DNA of 14,197 bases, from positions 1-14,197 of the forward strand of contig JAISES010000269.1 in the NCBI GenBank assembly GCA_031263965.1, in the 5' to 3' direction. This DNA is from Prevotella sp. (GTDB lineage Bacteria; Bacteroidota; Bacteroidia; Bacteroidales; Dysgonomonadaceae). Of this stretch, positions 7,415-14,197 are shown in pieces. Below the pieces are notes generated by a model. That model was not told where the DNA came from. It worked only from the letters and a program-made list of their open reading frames with translations, and did no database searches. Position numbers and translations under genes: made by a program. Position 1 is the stretch's first letter, and the number at the start of each line of letters is the position of its first letter.

Positions 7415-8926
7415 ATGAAACCAACAGTAAGAGTAAGCATCGGAGGATTAGCATTCAACCTGGAAGAAGGAGCGTACCGGATATTGGATAACTATCTGAC
7501 ATCTCTCAAAAAGCATTTTCAGGGTAACTCCGAATCCGATGAAATCATTGGCGACATCGAAATCAGGCTGAGCGAATTGCTGCAAATGAGAATAAAGAGT
7601 AACGACAGCGCCGTGTCGGAGGCCGATGCTCAGGATATAATAAATATTATGGGCAACCCAAAAGACTTTGACGACAATCAGGATGCATTTACAAGTGAAA
7701 GTGCTACCCCAAAAGAAAACTTCGAGTATTCGCAAAAGAATGAACAGCAAGAACCTTACAGAAAGAAGTTGTTCCGTGACAAAGATAATAAAATCTTAGG
7801 TGGCGTTTTTAGCGGACTGGGACATTATTGCAGCATAGACCCGACTATTCTCCGCATAGGCATCGTCGGTTTATTATTATTTCTTAATTTCTTTTCTTTC
7901 AGAGGGGCCGGAACAATCATCCTTGCATATATTATATTATGGATAGTTATGCCGGCAGCAAAATCTTTTTCGCAAAAGCTGGCTATGACAGGAGCGGACC
8001 CATCTATAGTGAATATAGAAGACCGCAGCCAATCGGCCTCTCTGAAGCACAAAAGTTCAGCCGGCGGTTGCCTGGGTGTATTTATAAATATAATCGCAAT
8101 ATTTATTCTTACGATAACTATAATCTCGATAATATGCATAATACTCGGCTTGATCTGGTTATATTTCGACACGGAGCTTATCTCATTTCCCAACTATCTT
8201 TCATTGCTGGGATTCAACACCGTCAATTTTAAAATAGCAACAGTACTTGTTACATTGATCCCCCTGTTTGGCTTGCTATGCCTTATGGTGAAGATAATCA
8301 GGCGAACACCTTTTACAATGCGAACTCTGGCAAGCTTCACTATAGGACTCATATTCTGGTTTGGCGCAATTTTCTATCTGGGCAATTACGGATTCAAATT
8401 CGCTAAAAATCATAGAGATATGGCAATCGCGACCGAAAGCATATCCATTGACAGTATCAAATCGGATACATTGCGTATAAAGCTTCAGGGAGATACAAAT
8501 ACGATCTACACACAACCTAATAACGAAGGAATGTTGTACAAAGGAGACAAAATGAAATATCGGCAGATGCAAATACTTCCGGAAATAATAGTTAAAGAAG
8601 ATTCCGCCTTGAGCAATTTTAAGATAGAAATCCGTAAAGAAGCTTATGCGGATGAGATGTATAAAGCCGAAGAGAAAGCTAAAAGCATGCATCTCAAATA
8701 TATACAAACAGGTTCTCTCATAAACATAGATCCGGAATGGTACGATATGGACAACCCCTGGGATTTGCAAACTTATGAGATAATCGTCAGTGCCCCTTCA
8801 AACAAAAAAGTGATAATAGAAAAACCCCTGAAGGAAAGCTATAGAATGGATATGGAATTCACAATAAATAACAAAACTTTCAGAAGATATGATTATAATA
8901 GTCGCCGCCATTATTATTTTGATTGA
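7415..8926 (+). CDS. Long PspC-domain multi-pass membrane protein
   Basis: The 503-residue protein starts with the N-terminal domain of the first operon gene (residues 1-85, TVRVSIGGLAFNLEEGAY). A variable linker and a PspC domain follow (about 116-180: RKKLFRDKDNKILGGVFSGLG to YIILWIVMPAA). Just after, KLAMTGADPSIVNIE parallels KLKMHGYAPTAENIK of the shorter protein, so the two are paralogues over their shared length. It then adds three more hydrophobic stretches (about 218-250, 273-294 and 303-323) and a soluble C-terminal domain of about 175 residues (330-503) that I cannot assign. The gene begins 12 bases after the PadR stop. Its added domains suggest the larger protein does the sensing or scaffolding and the short one modulates it; this is conjecture. 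Confidence 0.88.
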   Translation: MKPTVRVSIGGLAFNLEEGAYRILDNYLTSLKKHFQGNSESDEIIGDIEIRLSELLQMRIKSNDSAVSEADAQDIINIMGNPKDFDDNQDAFTSESATPKENFEYSQKNEQQEPYRKKLFRDKDNKILGGVFSGLGHYCSIDPTILRIGIVGLLLFLNFFSFRGAGTIILAYIILWIVMPAAKSFSQKLAMTGADPSIVNIEDRSQSASLKHKSSAGGCLGVFINIIAIFILTITIISIICIILGLIWLYFDTELISFPNYLSLLGFNTVNFKIATVLVTLIPLFGLLCLMVKIIRRTPFTMRTLASFTIGLIFWFGAIFYLGNYGFKFAKNHRDMAIATESISIDSIKSDTLRIKLQGDTNTIYTQPNNEGMLYKGDKMKYRQMQILPEIIVKEDSALSNFKIEIRKEAYADEMYKAEEKAKSMHLKYIQTGSLINIDPEWYDMDNPWDLQTYEIIVSAPSNKKVIIEKPLKESYRMDMEFTINNKTFRRYDYNSRRHYYFD

Positions 8927-8976
8927 ACTTCTTATCAAAATATTTGTATAAAAAGATCCTGATAATAATAAAGTTT

Positions 8977-9321
8977 AGAAACTGTTTAAATTTTATAGCA
9001 AATTTTTTTATAGTTATTTTCAGATGGATTTTATTCTTTTTGCTTGCAGGTTTAACCCCCGCTGGCGCGGATATTTGTCCGTGTCTTGCTCCAGGAGCAA
9101 TCCTTTTTTTGCTGCGCGACACACAGACTACAAGTCTGCGCGAGCGGGGGAGGGTTTACCCGAAGCAATCCGGCTGTATTTTTTCGGGCAGCCACAAAGG
9201 GCTGCCCCTACCGCTAACCGGCCAATTTCCGGATTGCTTCACCTTTCGGGTTCGCAATGACGGGAGTAACTGACAATCAAATCCTGGAATAATATTTTTC
9301 GCTAAAATTCAAACAGTTTCT
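8977..9321. repeat. 345-bp MITE-like element with terminal inverted repeats and nested hairpins
   Basis: The left end AGAAACTGTTTAAATTTTA (8977-8995) is matched, inverted, by the right end at 9301-9321, which read on the minus strand gives AGAAACTGTTTGAATTTTAGC. Inside are several inverted repeats: 15-nt arms CCCCCGCT...(9056-9070) and 9136-9150 with two mismatches; TTGCTCC/GGAGCAA (9086-9100) followed by TCCTTTTTTT; CAGACT/AGTCTG (9124-9138); GGGCAGCC/GGCTGCCC (9186-9207); and GAAGCAATCCGG/CCGGATTGCTTC (9162-9173 and 9229-9240). The last arm lies next to ACCTTTCGGGTTCGCAATGA, resembling a dispersed repeat common in bacterial genomes. No transposase frame is present. No clear target-site duplication is visible. 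The 5' 70 bases recur at 13782-13852. It may also act as a terminator after the PspC operon. Confidence 0.75.
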
Positions 9322-9365
9322 CAAATTAAGTGCAACATTTATTCGTTTTTTACGTTTATTTTATG

Positions 9366-9373
9366 TACTTTTG
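9366..9373 (+). promoter_or_regulatory. -7 promoter box of the lipoprotein gene
   Basis: TACTTTTG matches TAnnTTTG. Transcription should start at about 9377-9380, at or just after the first possible ATG (9377), which argues for the downstream ATG at 9398 as the translation start. Confidence 0.65.
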
Positions 9374-9397
9374 TAAATGAACCTTAATTATGGGGTT

Positions 9398-9874
9398 ATG
9401 AAAGCTGGATATTTAACTTATATTTTCATATCAATCATTACTTTCGGGATACTGATGGCATCCTGCGAGAATGACAACAACAGCTCTGTAAGGAATGTAG
9501 AGGGCCATTGGTTATATGTAGAAACAAAGATCAATGTTTCTGCATCAAGTGCAGCTTTAAAAAAATCTACAGAAGAATATATAGCCGCGACATTAAAAAA
9601 TGCACAGATCAGCTACGAATTTAAAAACGATAAAACATATTACTGTCATCGGGATAATACCGATCCATTGAAGGGTAAATTTAAAATGCTGGATAAGAAT
9701 TATTATCTACTGGATGATATTCGTGGAGAAAAGAGAGTTGTACGGGAAGACAATAGAATTATTGTATTATCAGATTTGAGAAAAGAAATAGCCCGTCAAT
9801 TAAACGTTGCAGAAGATGCAATAATAGAAGCTACTGTAACCGAGACTTTCGAACGAGGGCTATCACCTAATTAA
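9398..9874 (+). CDS. Small lipoprotein, possibly lipocalin-like
   Basis: The 158-residue protein opens with a lipoprotein signal peptide: MKAGYLTY, a hydrophobic core, then the lipobox MASC with the lipid-modified Cys at residue 23, followed by acidic residues (ENDNN). The mature protein is about 135 residues. An early G-x-W motif (VEGHWLY) and a later strand-rich stretch (ISYEFKNDKTYYC) suggest a lipocalin-like barrel as in many Bacteroidota lipoproteins; this is a weak fold guess. An upstream ATG at 9377 adds seven residues but lies at the predicted transcription start, so ATG 9398 is preferred. It stands alone between two repeat elements. Function is unknown. Confidence 0.8.
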   Translation: MKAGYLTYIFISIITFGILMASCENDNNSSVRNVEGHWLYVETKINVSASSAALKKSTEEYIAATLKNAQISYEFKNDKTYYCHRDNTDPLKGKFKMLDKNYYLLDDIRGEKRVVREDNRIIVLSDLRKEIARQLNVAEDAIIEATVTETFERGLSPN

Positions 9875-9880
9875 GAGTGC

Positions 9881-10006
9881 GGGTGTATCAAAAGTCTTTT
9901 TACACTGATTGTCATTGTGGGCTTGACCCGCAATCCCCTGATAAACAGTTATTAATTTTTATAAGATTCCGTGTCAGGCACGGAATGACAGGCTTTTGAC
10001 ATACCC
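9881..10006. repeat. 126-bp REPIN-like element: two inverted hairpins inside terminal inverted repeats
   Basis: Terminal repeats GGGTGTATCAAAAGTC (9881-9896) and the inverse of 9991-10006 match at 13 of 16 bases. Inside, two 26-nt units face each other: 9910-9935 on the plus strand and 9965-9990 on the minus strand. Both begin TGTCATT and end AATC and match at 20 of 26. Each folds into an 8-bp stem with a 5-nt loop: ATTGTGGG/CCCGCAAT and ATTCCGTG/CACGGAAT. Differences in the stems are mostly paired, so pairing is kept. The unit TGTCATTGTGGGCTTGACCC resembles dispersed repeats seen in many bacteria. It lies 7 bases after the lipoprotein stop and could shield or terminate that transcript. Confidence 0.75.
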
Positions 10007-10014
10007 TCTATCTA

Positions 10015-10036
10015 AGAAACTGTTTGAATTTAAACC
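10015..10036 (+). repeat. Solo copy of the AGAAACTG terminal repeat
   Basis: AGAAACTGTTTGAATTT is identical over 17 bases to the right end of the 8977-9321 element, read in its inward direction. No partner end is found in the following kilobase. Confidence 0.65.
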
Positions 10037-10068
10037 GGTTCTAAATTACGAAAGTAATAGGCAAAGAG

Positions 10069-10099
10069 TTGCATTCATTCATTAAAAAACTTACTTTTG
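10069..10099 (+). promoter_or_regulatory. Promoter of the lipid kinase gene
   Basis: TTG (10069-10071), a 20-base spacer and TACTTTTG (10092-10099) give a complete Bacteroidota-type promoter. The start codon is 27 bases past the -7 box. Confidence 0.7.
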
Positions 10100-10125
10100 C
10101 CCCATGAAAATGCTTACCAACTAAT

Positions 10126-11067
10126 ATGACCTGCAAAAAGAAAATTTACGCTATAATAAATCCCGTATCCGGAACCTCTAAAAAACAAAACCTGCCTCAC
10201 AAGATAGCAGAAAAATTCGATGCGCGCGAGTTTGACATCCATATCTTTGTAACAGGATATGCCGGACATGGCTATGAAATAGCCAGACAAGCCATTGCCG
10301 ATAATGTAAAATATGTGATAGCCGTAGGTGGAGACGGCACGGTAAACGAAGTCGGCAGCGCTCTGGTTAATTCGGGCATAGCATTAGGCATTATTCCAAT
10401 GGGCTCAGGCAATGGACTGGGACGGGACCTGAATATACCTATCGATTTCAAAAAAGCGCTGAATGTTATAGCCGAAGAAAATATTATAGACATCGACTAC
10501 GGCAAAGTAAACGGCAAGATATTCTTTTGTACGTGTGGAATGGGATTTGACGCCGAGGTAGCCGCAAAAGCATCGGGAAAGAAAAGCAGGGGCTCTTTCA
10601 TGTATTTTAAAAATATGCTGGAAACTTTTTTTCAGCAAAAGCCGGAAAGATTTGAAATTAGTTGTCCGGAAGGCACTATAGAAGATGAAGCTTTTGTAGT
10701 AACATGCGCCAATGCATCGCAATATGGATACAATGCCCACATAGCTCCTCATGCCGACATACAAGACGGTATGTTGAACATAGCCATATTAAAACCGTTA
10801 ACGATGCTTGATATTCCCCAGACTTCGTTACAACTATTCACTAAGAAAATAGACGAAAACAGCAAAATGACAGAGTTGGTTACCAATAAAGCTACTATAC
10901 GGCGCCAACGCGAAGGTTTGATTCACATCGATGGTGATCCGGTAAGAATGGGAACTGAAATAAACGTCGAAATCATACCGCTGGGATTAAAAGTATTGGT
11001 TCCGAAAAATCCACCGAAGAAGAACCCCCTGGCCCCCTTGGAAATACTGGCGGCTGTATTCGGATAA
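10126..11067 (+). CDS. Diacylglycerol/sphingosine kinase-like lipid kinase (DagK/YegS family)
   Basis: The 313-residue cytosolic or membrane-associated enzyme should transfer phosphate from ATP to a lipid hydroxyl. The diacylglycerol-kinase catalytic domain is complete: NPVSGT (12-17), the nucleotide-binding GGDGT (68-72) in VGGDGTVNEV, and GSGNGLGRDL (93-102). CGMGFDAEVA (137-146) begins the second lobe, and IHIDGDPV near residue 267 is also typical of the family. Length is usual for YegS/LCB5-type proteins. The substrate may be diacylglycerol, or the sphingoid bases some Bacteroidetes make; sequence cannot decide. It has its own promoter. Its TAA touches the stop codon of the convergent gene with no base between. 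Confidence 0.92.
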   Translation: MTCKKKIYAIINPVSGTSKKQNLPHKIAEKFDAREFDIHIFVTGYAGHGYEIARQAIADNVKYVIAVGGDGTVNEVGSALVNSGIALGIIPMGSGNGLGRDLNIPIDFKKALNVIAEENIIDIDYGKVNGKIFFCTCGMGFDAEVAAKASGKKSRGSFMYFKNMLETFFQQKPERFEISCPEGTIEDEAFVVTCANASQYGYNAHIAPHADIQDGMLNIAILKPLTMLDIPQTSLQLFTKKIDENSKMTELVTNKATIRRQREGLIHIDGDPVRMGTEINVEIIPLGLKVLVPKNPPKKNPLAPLEILAAVFG

Positions 11068-13599
11068 CTAGAAATTCAGGTCGAAAGATATCCTGAACCC
11101 ATCCTTATCCACATCGGGATGCCCCAGATAATTTATCCTTCTGACATAATCGATGCGGAAGATATTAAAGATATTCTCTATACCGATATTATATTCCATA
11201 TAAGGCTTGTTTCTCTCCGTCGTAAAAGTTCTTTGAGGAAACAATAACATATCGTGGCTAAACATTGGGTTGTTACGGTTACTCAACCCGCCGACAAAAC
11301 CCCTGAATCCAACTATCTCGCGCCATTTTAGTACTTTAAGAAATGGAATGCGGTTAAAGAACCACCCACCCATATGATAATACACTTCCCATGATAGTTG
11401 TGCGTCATGCACAAATTCGAGTGGTTCGATCATATAAAAATTACCATTCTGGATAGTGTATGAACTGTTTGCACTTGGTGTTATTAACAATGGGAAAGGC
11501 GCCTCTCCCCATATTTTCTCAGCCTGAGCCGACATTCTTAACTTTCCAAAAGGAGCTATCCACAATTCTTTCAGAGCCGAGAATGATGTCTTATTGTAAT
11601 GATACTGTCCTCCAAGCATATTTTTGAGAGCAATGGTATGAGAAAGATTGAACTCTGTCTTCTGTGATGGCATAGAGTGCCTTTTTCGCCGTTGCTGAAA
11701 GAATTTTTCATGAGGGGCATACCGTAATGACAGCATTGCTTCGGTTGTCCTAATACTTTTTACACTATAAAGGTTGCCTTCTTCCTCCATTTTTTCAAAG
11801 ACAAGCTTTCCGGCCGGACGTTCATGAAACGTTTGCCCCGAAAGCTTAAAAGAAAATCCTTTATAAAACTCTTTCTGATAAGCAACCTGGGTTTGCCTGT
11901 TATAAGTCATTTTCTGGTTGCTGTTGGTCCGTATCGACATCAGTATATTATCTCTTTCGGCTTGTGTATACCTCTGCCCCAGAGTATTCATATCATACTT
12001 ATAAGCAACGCTTACGCTATGCTTCGGGAATTCATCTTTATGATTCTTCACTTTATTGAACGCCCATGTAGCTTCGCCGTAATATTTAAATTTATTATCA
12101 CGGGTTCCGTATGCGCCATATCCATACAAGAAGAGTTGCGGATGCCAGTTTTTAGTCGTAGACATCGTCAGCCTGAAGCGGTTCCCTTCTATAGAGTTGT
12201 AACTGTAAAAAGTAGGAATGGTGCCTATGTCAAGCTTATTTACCTCAGGATCTTTCGACGTTGGTATATACCCTGTTGCAACAACGCTTCCGGCGTTAAG
12301 TAATATCTTGAAGAGAAGCACCTTATTTATATCTTCCATCATCATATCCATCTTATAATCCTTCTGATGCTCTATTGGCCGGCCATGGGACCAAAATTCC
12401 CTGGGTCTTTTCAAATAGTCTTTTTCAAATACTTCCGGAGCTGCCATAATGAACACCGGATCCATCGGCTTGTTTATCTCAAAATCCCCATAAGAACGGG
12501 TCTTGTCGATATAAAACTTAAAAGCCTCCAGCATAGATACATCTATAGCCATACGTTCCTCCATCGGAATCCATTTGTTATCTGCCTTTTTGAAGTCGTG
12601 CTGTATAACAAGCTGATCCACAAAGTTTATATTCATCTTTTTAGGAGTCCTTATTACGGCCCGCTTTACAGCATAGGCGCTATCCAGCGATATATACAAA
12701 CTTCCGGTAAAACCCACATCACGGGAATTAAACGGTGCAAAATCCAGCTTCACATACCTGTCTGAATCAATAGCAGTAGTATCCGACAGATACCAGCGGT
12801 AAAAGCTGATGGAATTTTGTTCACTTAATGGCCCGACAAAAGAATGGAAAAGCAGCTCAATAGAATTGTCGAAGATGGATATGTCTTTAAATACTTCTTT
12901 AATAATAGCATCTAATCCTTCGGTTTCGATAGCCTGATCGATCCCCGAAATATTATATCCTTTTACTATGCGTTTAGTATCTTCCGGATTTTTCCGGTGA
13001 AATACATCTGTAATTTTCTCCCTTACGGAAAAAGGCAATATCGGTTTATTGTCTATGATGGAAGAATCCATATAATCGGGAAGGAATTTATAGCGTTTAA
13101 ACAGAGGCATATCCGGACTAAACTCATTTATGGCAAAAAACATGCGCTCATATTCCCTGTATTGATAGTAATTAAGATCGGTAATATTATTCTGAGCTTT
13201 ATGTGCAATTACTTTTTTTATCAGTTCAACAGCCGGATTGTTTTTCTTCGAATATTTCTCTTTCCGGGGTTTTATGATTACTTCCTGTAACTGCTTATCC
13301 ACAGGTACAAGAAATATATCTTTCACGGTAGTTCTTCCCGGAATTATAGTAAAAGAATAAGGCTTATATCCCAAAATAGCCGCTGTAACAGTAGTCGCTC
13401 CTCCCCTGTTGCTCAATCTGAATTCACCCTCTTCATCAGAAAAAGTACCGATAGAGGTATTACTGAATGAGACTGTTACAAATGGCAGTTTTTCATGAGA
13501 GACAGAGTCTCTGACAATTCCCCGTACTGTTGTCAGGCTTTGAGCATATGACACAGTGTATAACAAGCAAAGTATAGAAAAAAGGCATACTTTTTTCAT
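11068..13599 (-). CDS. DUF5686-type outer-membrane protein with carboxypeptidase-regulatory-like domain
   Basis: The 843-residue protein starts with a signal peptide (MKKVCLFSILCLLYTVSYA, cut near residue 19). Residues 23-108 are a carboxypeptidase D regulatory-like beta-sandwich: VRGIVRDSVSHEKLPFVTV, GTFSDEEGEFRL, then LGYKPYSF, as at the N-terminus of many Bacteroidota TonB-dependent proteins. The rest (about 110-843) matches in layout the DUF5686 family: a periplasmic part with YYQYREYERM, then a long region of alternating aromatic strands ending in RISFDLNF, an outer-membrane-barrel type C-terminus with final Phe. No TonB plug is seen. The frame is open to an ATG at 13632, but ATG 13599 gives the clean signal peptide. 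Function in the family is unsettled; surface or envelope biogenesis is a guess. Confidence 0.88.
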   Translation of the reverse strand: MKKVCLFSILCLLYTVSYAQSLTTVRGIVRDSVSHEKLPFVTVSFSNTSIGTFSDEEGEFRLSNRGGATTVTAAILGYKPYSFTIIPGRTTVKDIFLVPVDKQLQEVIIKPRKEKYSKKNNPAVELIKKVIAHKAQNNITDLNYYQYREYERMFFAINEFSPDMPLFKRYKFLPDYMDSSIIDNKPILPFSVREKITDVFHRKNPEDTKRIVKGYNISGIDQAIETEGLDAIIKEVFKDISIFDNSIELLFHSFVGPLSEQNSISFYRWYLSDTTAIDSDRYVKLDFAPFNSRDVGFTGSLYISLDSAYAVKRAVIRTPKKMNINFVDQLVIQHDFKKADNKWIPMEERMAIDVSMLEAFKFYIDKTRSYGDFEINKPMDPVFIMAAPEVFEKDYLKRPREFWSHGRPIEHQKDYKMDMMMEDINKVLLFKILLNAGSVVATGYIPTSKDPEVNKLDIGTIPTFYSYNSIEGNRFRLTMSTTKNWHPQLFLYGYGAYGTRDNKFKYYGEATWAFNKVKNHKDEFPKHSVSVAYKYDMNTLGQRYTQAERDNILMSIRTNSNQKMTYNRQTQVAYQKEFYKGFSFKLSGQTFHERPAGKLVFEKMEEEGNLYSVKSIRTTEAMLSLRYAPHEKFFQQRRKRHSMPSQKTEFNLSHTIALKNMLGGQYHYNKTSFSALKELWIAPFGKLRMSAQAEKIWGEAPFPLLITPSANSSYTIQNGNFYMIEPLEFVHDAQLSWEVYYHMGGWFFNRIPFLKVLKWREIVGFRGFVGGLSNRNNPMFSHDMLLFPQRTFTTERNKPYMEYNIGIENIFNIFRIDYVRRINYLGHPDVDKDGFRISFDLNF

Positions 13600-13670
13600 T
13601 CGTATATATGATAGTCGTGGTAGGCTGCACATTTAAATTTCTTTAAGTTCTATCCTGAACAATTAAAAAC

Positions 13671-13698
13671 CGGAAGCAAAAATCGCTTTTTACTTCCG
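13671..13698. terminator. Bidirectional-looking hairpin upstream of the DUF5686 gene
   Basis: CGGAAG and CTTCCG enclose AAAAA/TTTTT with one C-A mismatch and a 4-nt loop. On the minus strand it is followed by GTTTTTAATTG and on the plus strand by ATTTTC. It could stop leftward read-through into the DUF5686 gene or lie in that gene's leader. Confidence 0.5.
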
Positions 13699-13781
13699 AT
13701 TTTCATACATATGACTGTGCAATTTAAAATTAAGCTGCACAAATTATATTTTTTTAATTAATTCGAGCTGCTGGTTATAAG

Positions 13782-13852
13782 TAACTGTTAGGAATTTTAT
13801 AGCAAATTTTTTTTATAGATATTTTCAGATGGATTCTTTTCTTTTTGCTTGC
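13782..13852 (+). repeat. Second copy of the left end of the 345-bp element
   Basis: From AACTGTT through the shared core TAGCAAATTTTTTT, CAGATGGATT and CTTTTTGCTTGC, this stretch is about 90% identical to 8980-9047. After GCTTGC the two diverge, and no right end follows, so this is a truncated or different-bodied relative. Confidence 0.8.
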
Positions 13853-13923
13853 CCCAAAAGGTACATAAAATCAAGATTTACAACCATTTTGAAGCATAAT
13901 CCCCAAAAAATACATAATATAAT

Positions 13924-13955
13924 AAAAAAAACATTTCGAAAAATGTATTTTTTTT
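13924..13955 (+). terminator. AT-rich hairpin with T-run
   Basis: ACATTT/AAATGT with a CGAA loop lies between an A-run and TTTTTTTT, so it resembles an intrinsic terminator. The low GC makes it weak, and no gene ends just before it. Confidence 0.35.
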
Positions 13956-14103
13956 ATAAAAATATATTATTATTGTAAAATAATATGGTAACCACAAATT
14001 AAAAGTGTTTTTATGATAAATTTAGCGGTTCAAATATTTGCAAAATATACAATATTAAACCTATTATTTCCTTCTGAAAATTTGGAGGTTAGCTGTATTT
14101 TAT

Positions 14104-14161
<58 letters not shown>

Positions 14162-14197
14162 TCTAACCACCTATATATACGCGCGCGTACTTAACGC

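Larger units (their letters stand above)
8927..9397. other. Intergenic repeat region between the PspC operon and the lipoprotein gene
   Basis: About 470 bases with no real gene. Most of it is the inverted-repeat element at 8977-9321. The open frames across it are by-products of the GC-rich repeat. The last 75 bases hold the lipoprotein promoter. Confidence 0.75.
9875..10125. other. Intergenic region upstream of the lipid kinase gene
   Basis: About 250 bases. The first half is the hairpin-pair element. AGAAACTGTTTGAATTT at 10015-10031 is a solo copy of the terminal sequence of the 8977-9321 element. The kinase promoter follows. No gene is visible apart from a six-codon frame at 10104-10124. 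Confidence 0.7.

Noticed and set aside
8923..9273. Open frames of 116 and 78 codons after the PspC operon
   Set aside because: They are by-products of the GC-rich inverted-repeat element. Their peptides (with HTDYKSARAGEG) are low-complexity repeat translations and have no promoter or fitting start.

Overview
The window looks like chromosomal DNA of a low-GC member of the Bacteroidota, probably a Bacteroidales relative such as Dysgonomonas; the genus is inference. The evidence is the Bacteroidota-type -7 promoter box TAnnTTTG ahead of several genes, weak or absent Shine-Dalgarno sequences, a DUF5686-type outer-membrane protein, and phage, insertion-sequence and toxin-antitoxin families in the versions seen in that phylum.

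Layout. 1-655 is decayed mobile DNA: the last 50 codons of an IS1595/ISXO2-like transposase, then what looks like the first codons of a phage capsid gene on the minus strand. A tRNA-Lys(CTT) with its own promoter and terminator follows (635-778). Two minus-strand terminators (831-980) close a minus-strand block. Read in transcription order, that block is a CPA2-type cation/proton antiporter with a cytosolic Usp-like tail (6140-3864), a large TPR protein (3829-1616), a 5'-truncated HigB toxin remnant and an intact HigA-type antitoxin (1376-1005).

Across a divergent promoter region (6147-6474) lies a compact plus-strand operon: short PspC protein, PadR repressor, long PspC protein (6475-8926). 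The two PspC proteins share their N-terminal domain as well as the PspC domain, so the operon looks like a duplicated membrane/envelope-stress module with its regulator in the middle. A 23-bp near-perfect palindrome sits over the -33 position of its promoter and is a good candidate PadR operator.

8927-10125 is rich in repeats: a 345-bp element with terminal inverted repeats and nested hairpins, a small lipoprotein gene (9398-9874), and a 126-bp REPIN-like pair of hairpins inside its own inverted repeats. A diacylglycerol/sphingosine-kinase-like lipid kinase (10126-11067) follows and meets, stop codon to stop codon, a convergent DUF5686/carboxypeptidase-regulatory outer-membrane protein (13599-11068). 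The last 600 bases hold a hairpin, a second copy of the left end of the 345-bp element, AT-rich sequence, a 53-nt (AG)n tract and an alternating TA/CG stretch.

The intact genes mostly concern the envelope: ion homeostasis (antiporter), membrane-stress-type PspC proteins, a lipoprotein, a lipid kinase and an outer-membrane protein. No complete defence or biosynthetic system is visible. The less ordinary signals are the PspC-PadR-PspC operon with its palindrome, the two kinds of inverted-repeat element, and the low-complexity tract at the right edge. The window begins inside an IS and ends in simple repeats, so it may be a whole contig broken at repeats.
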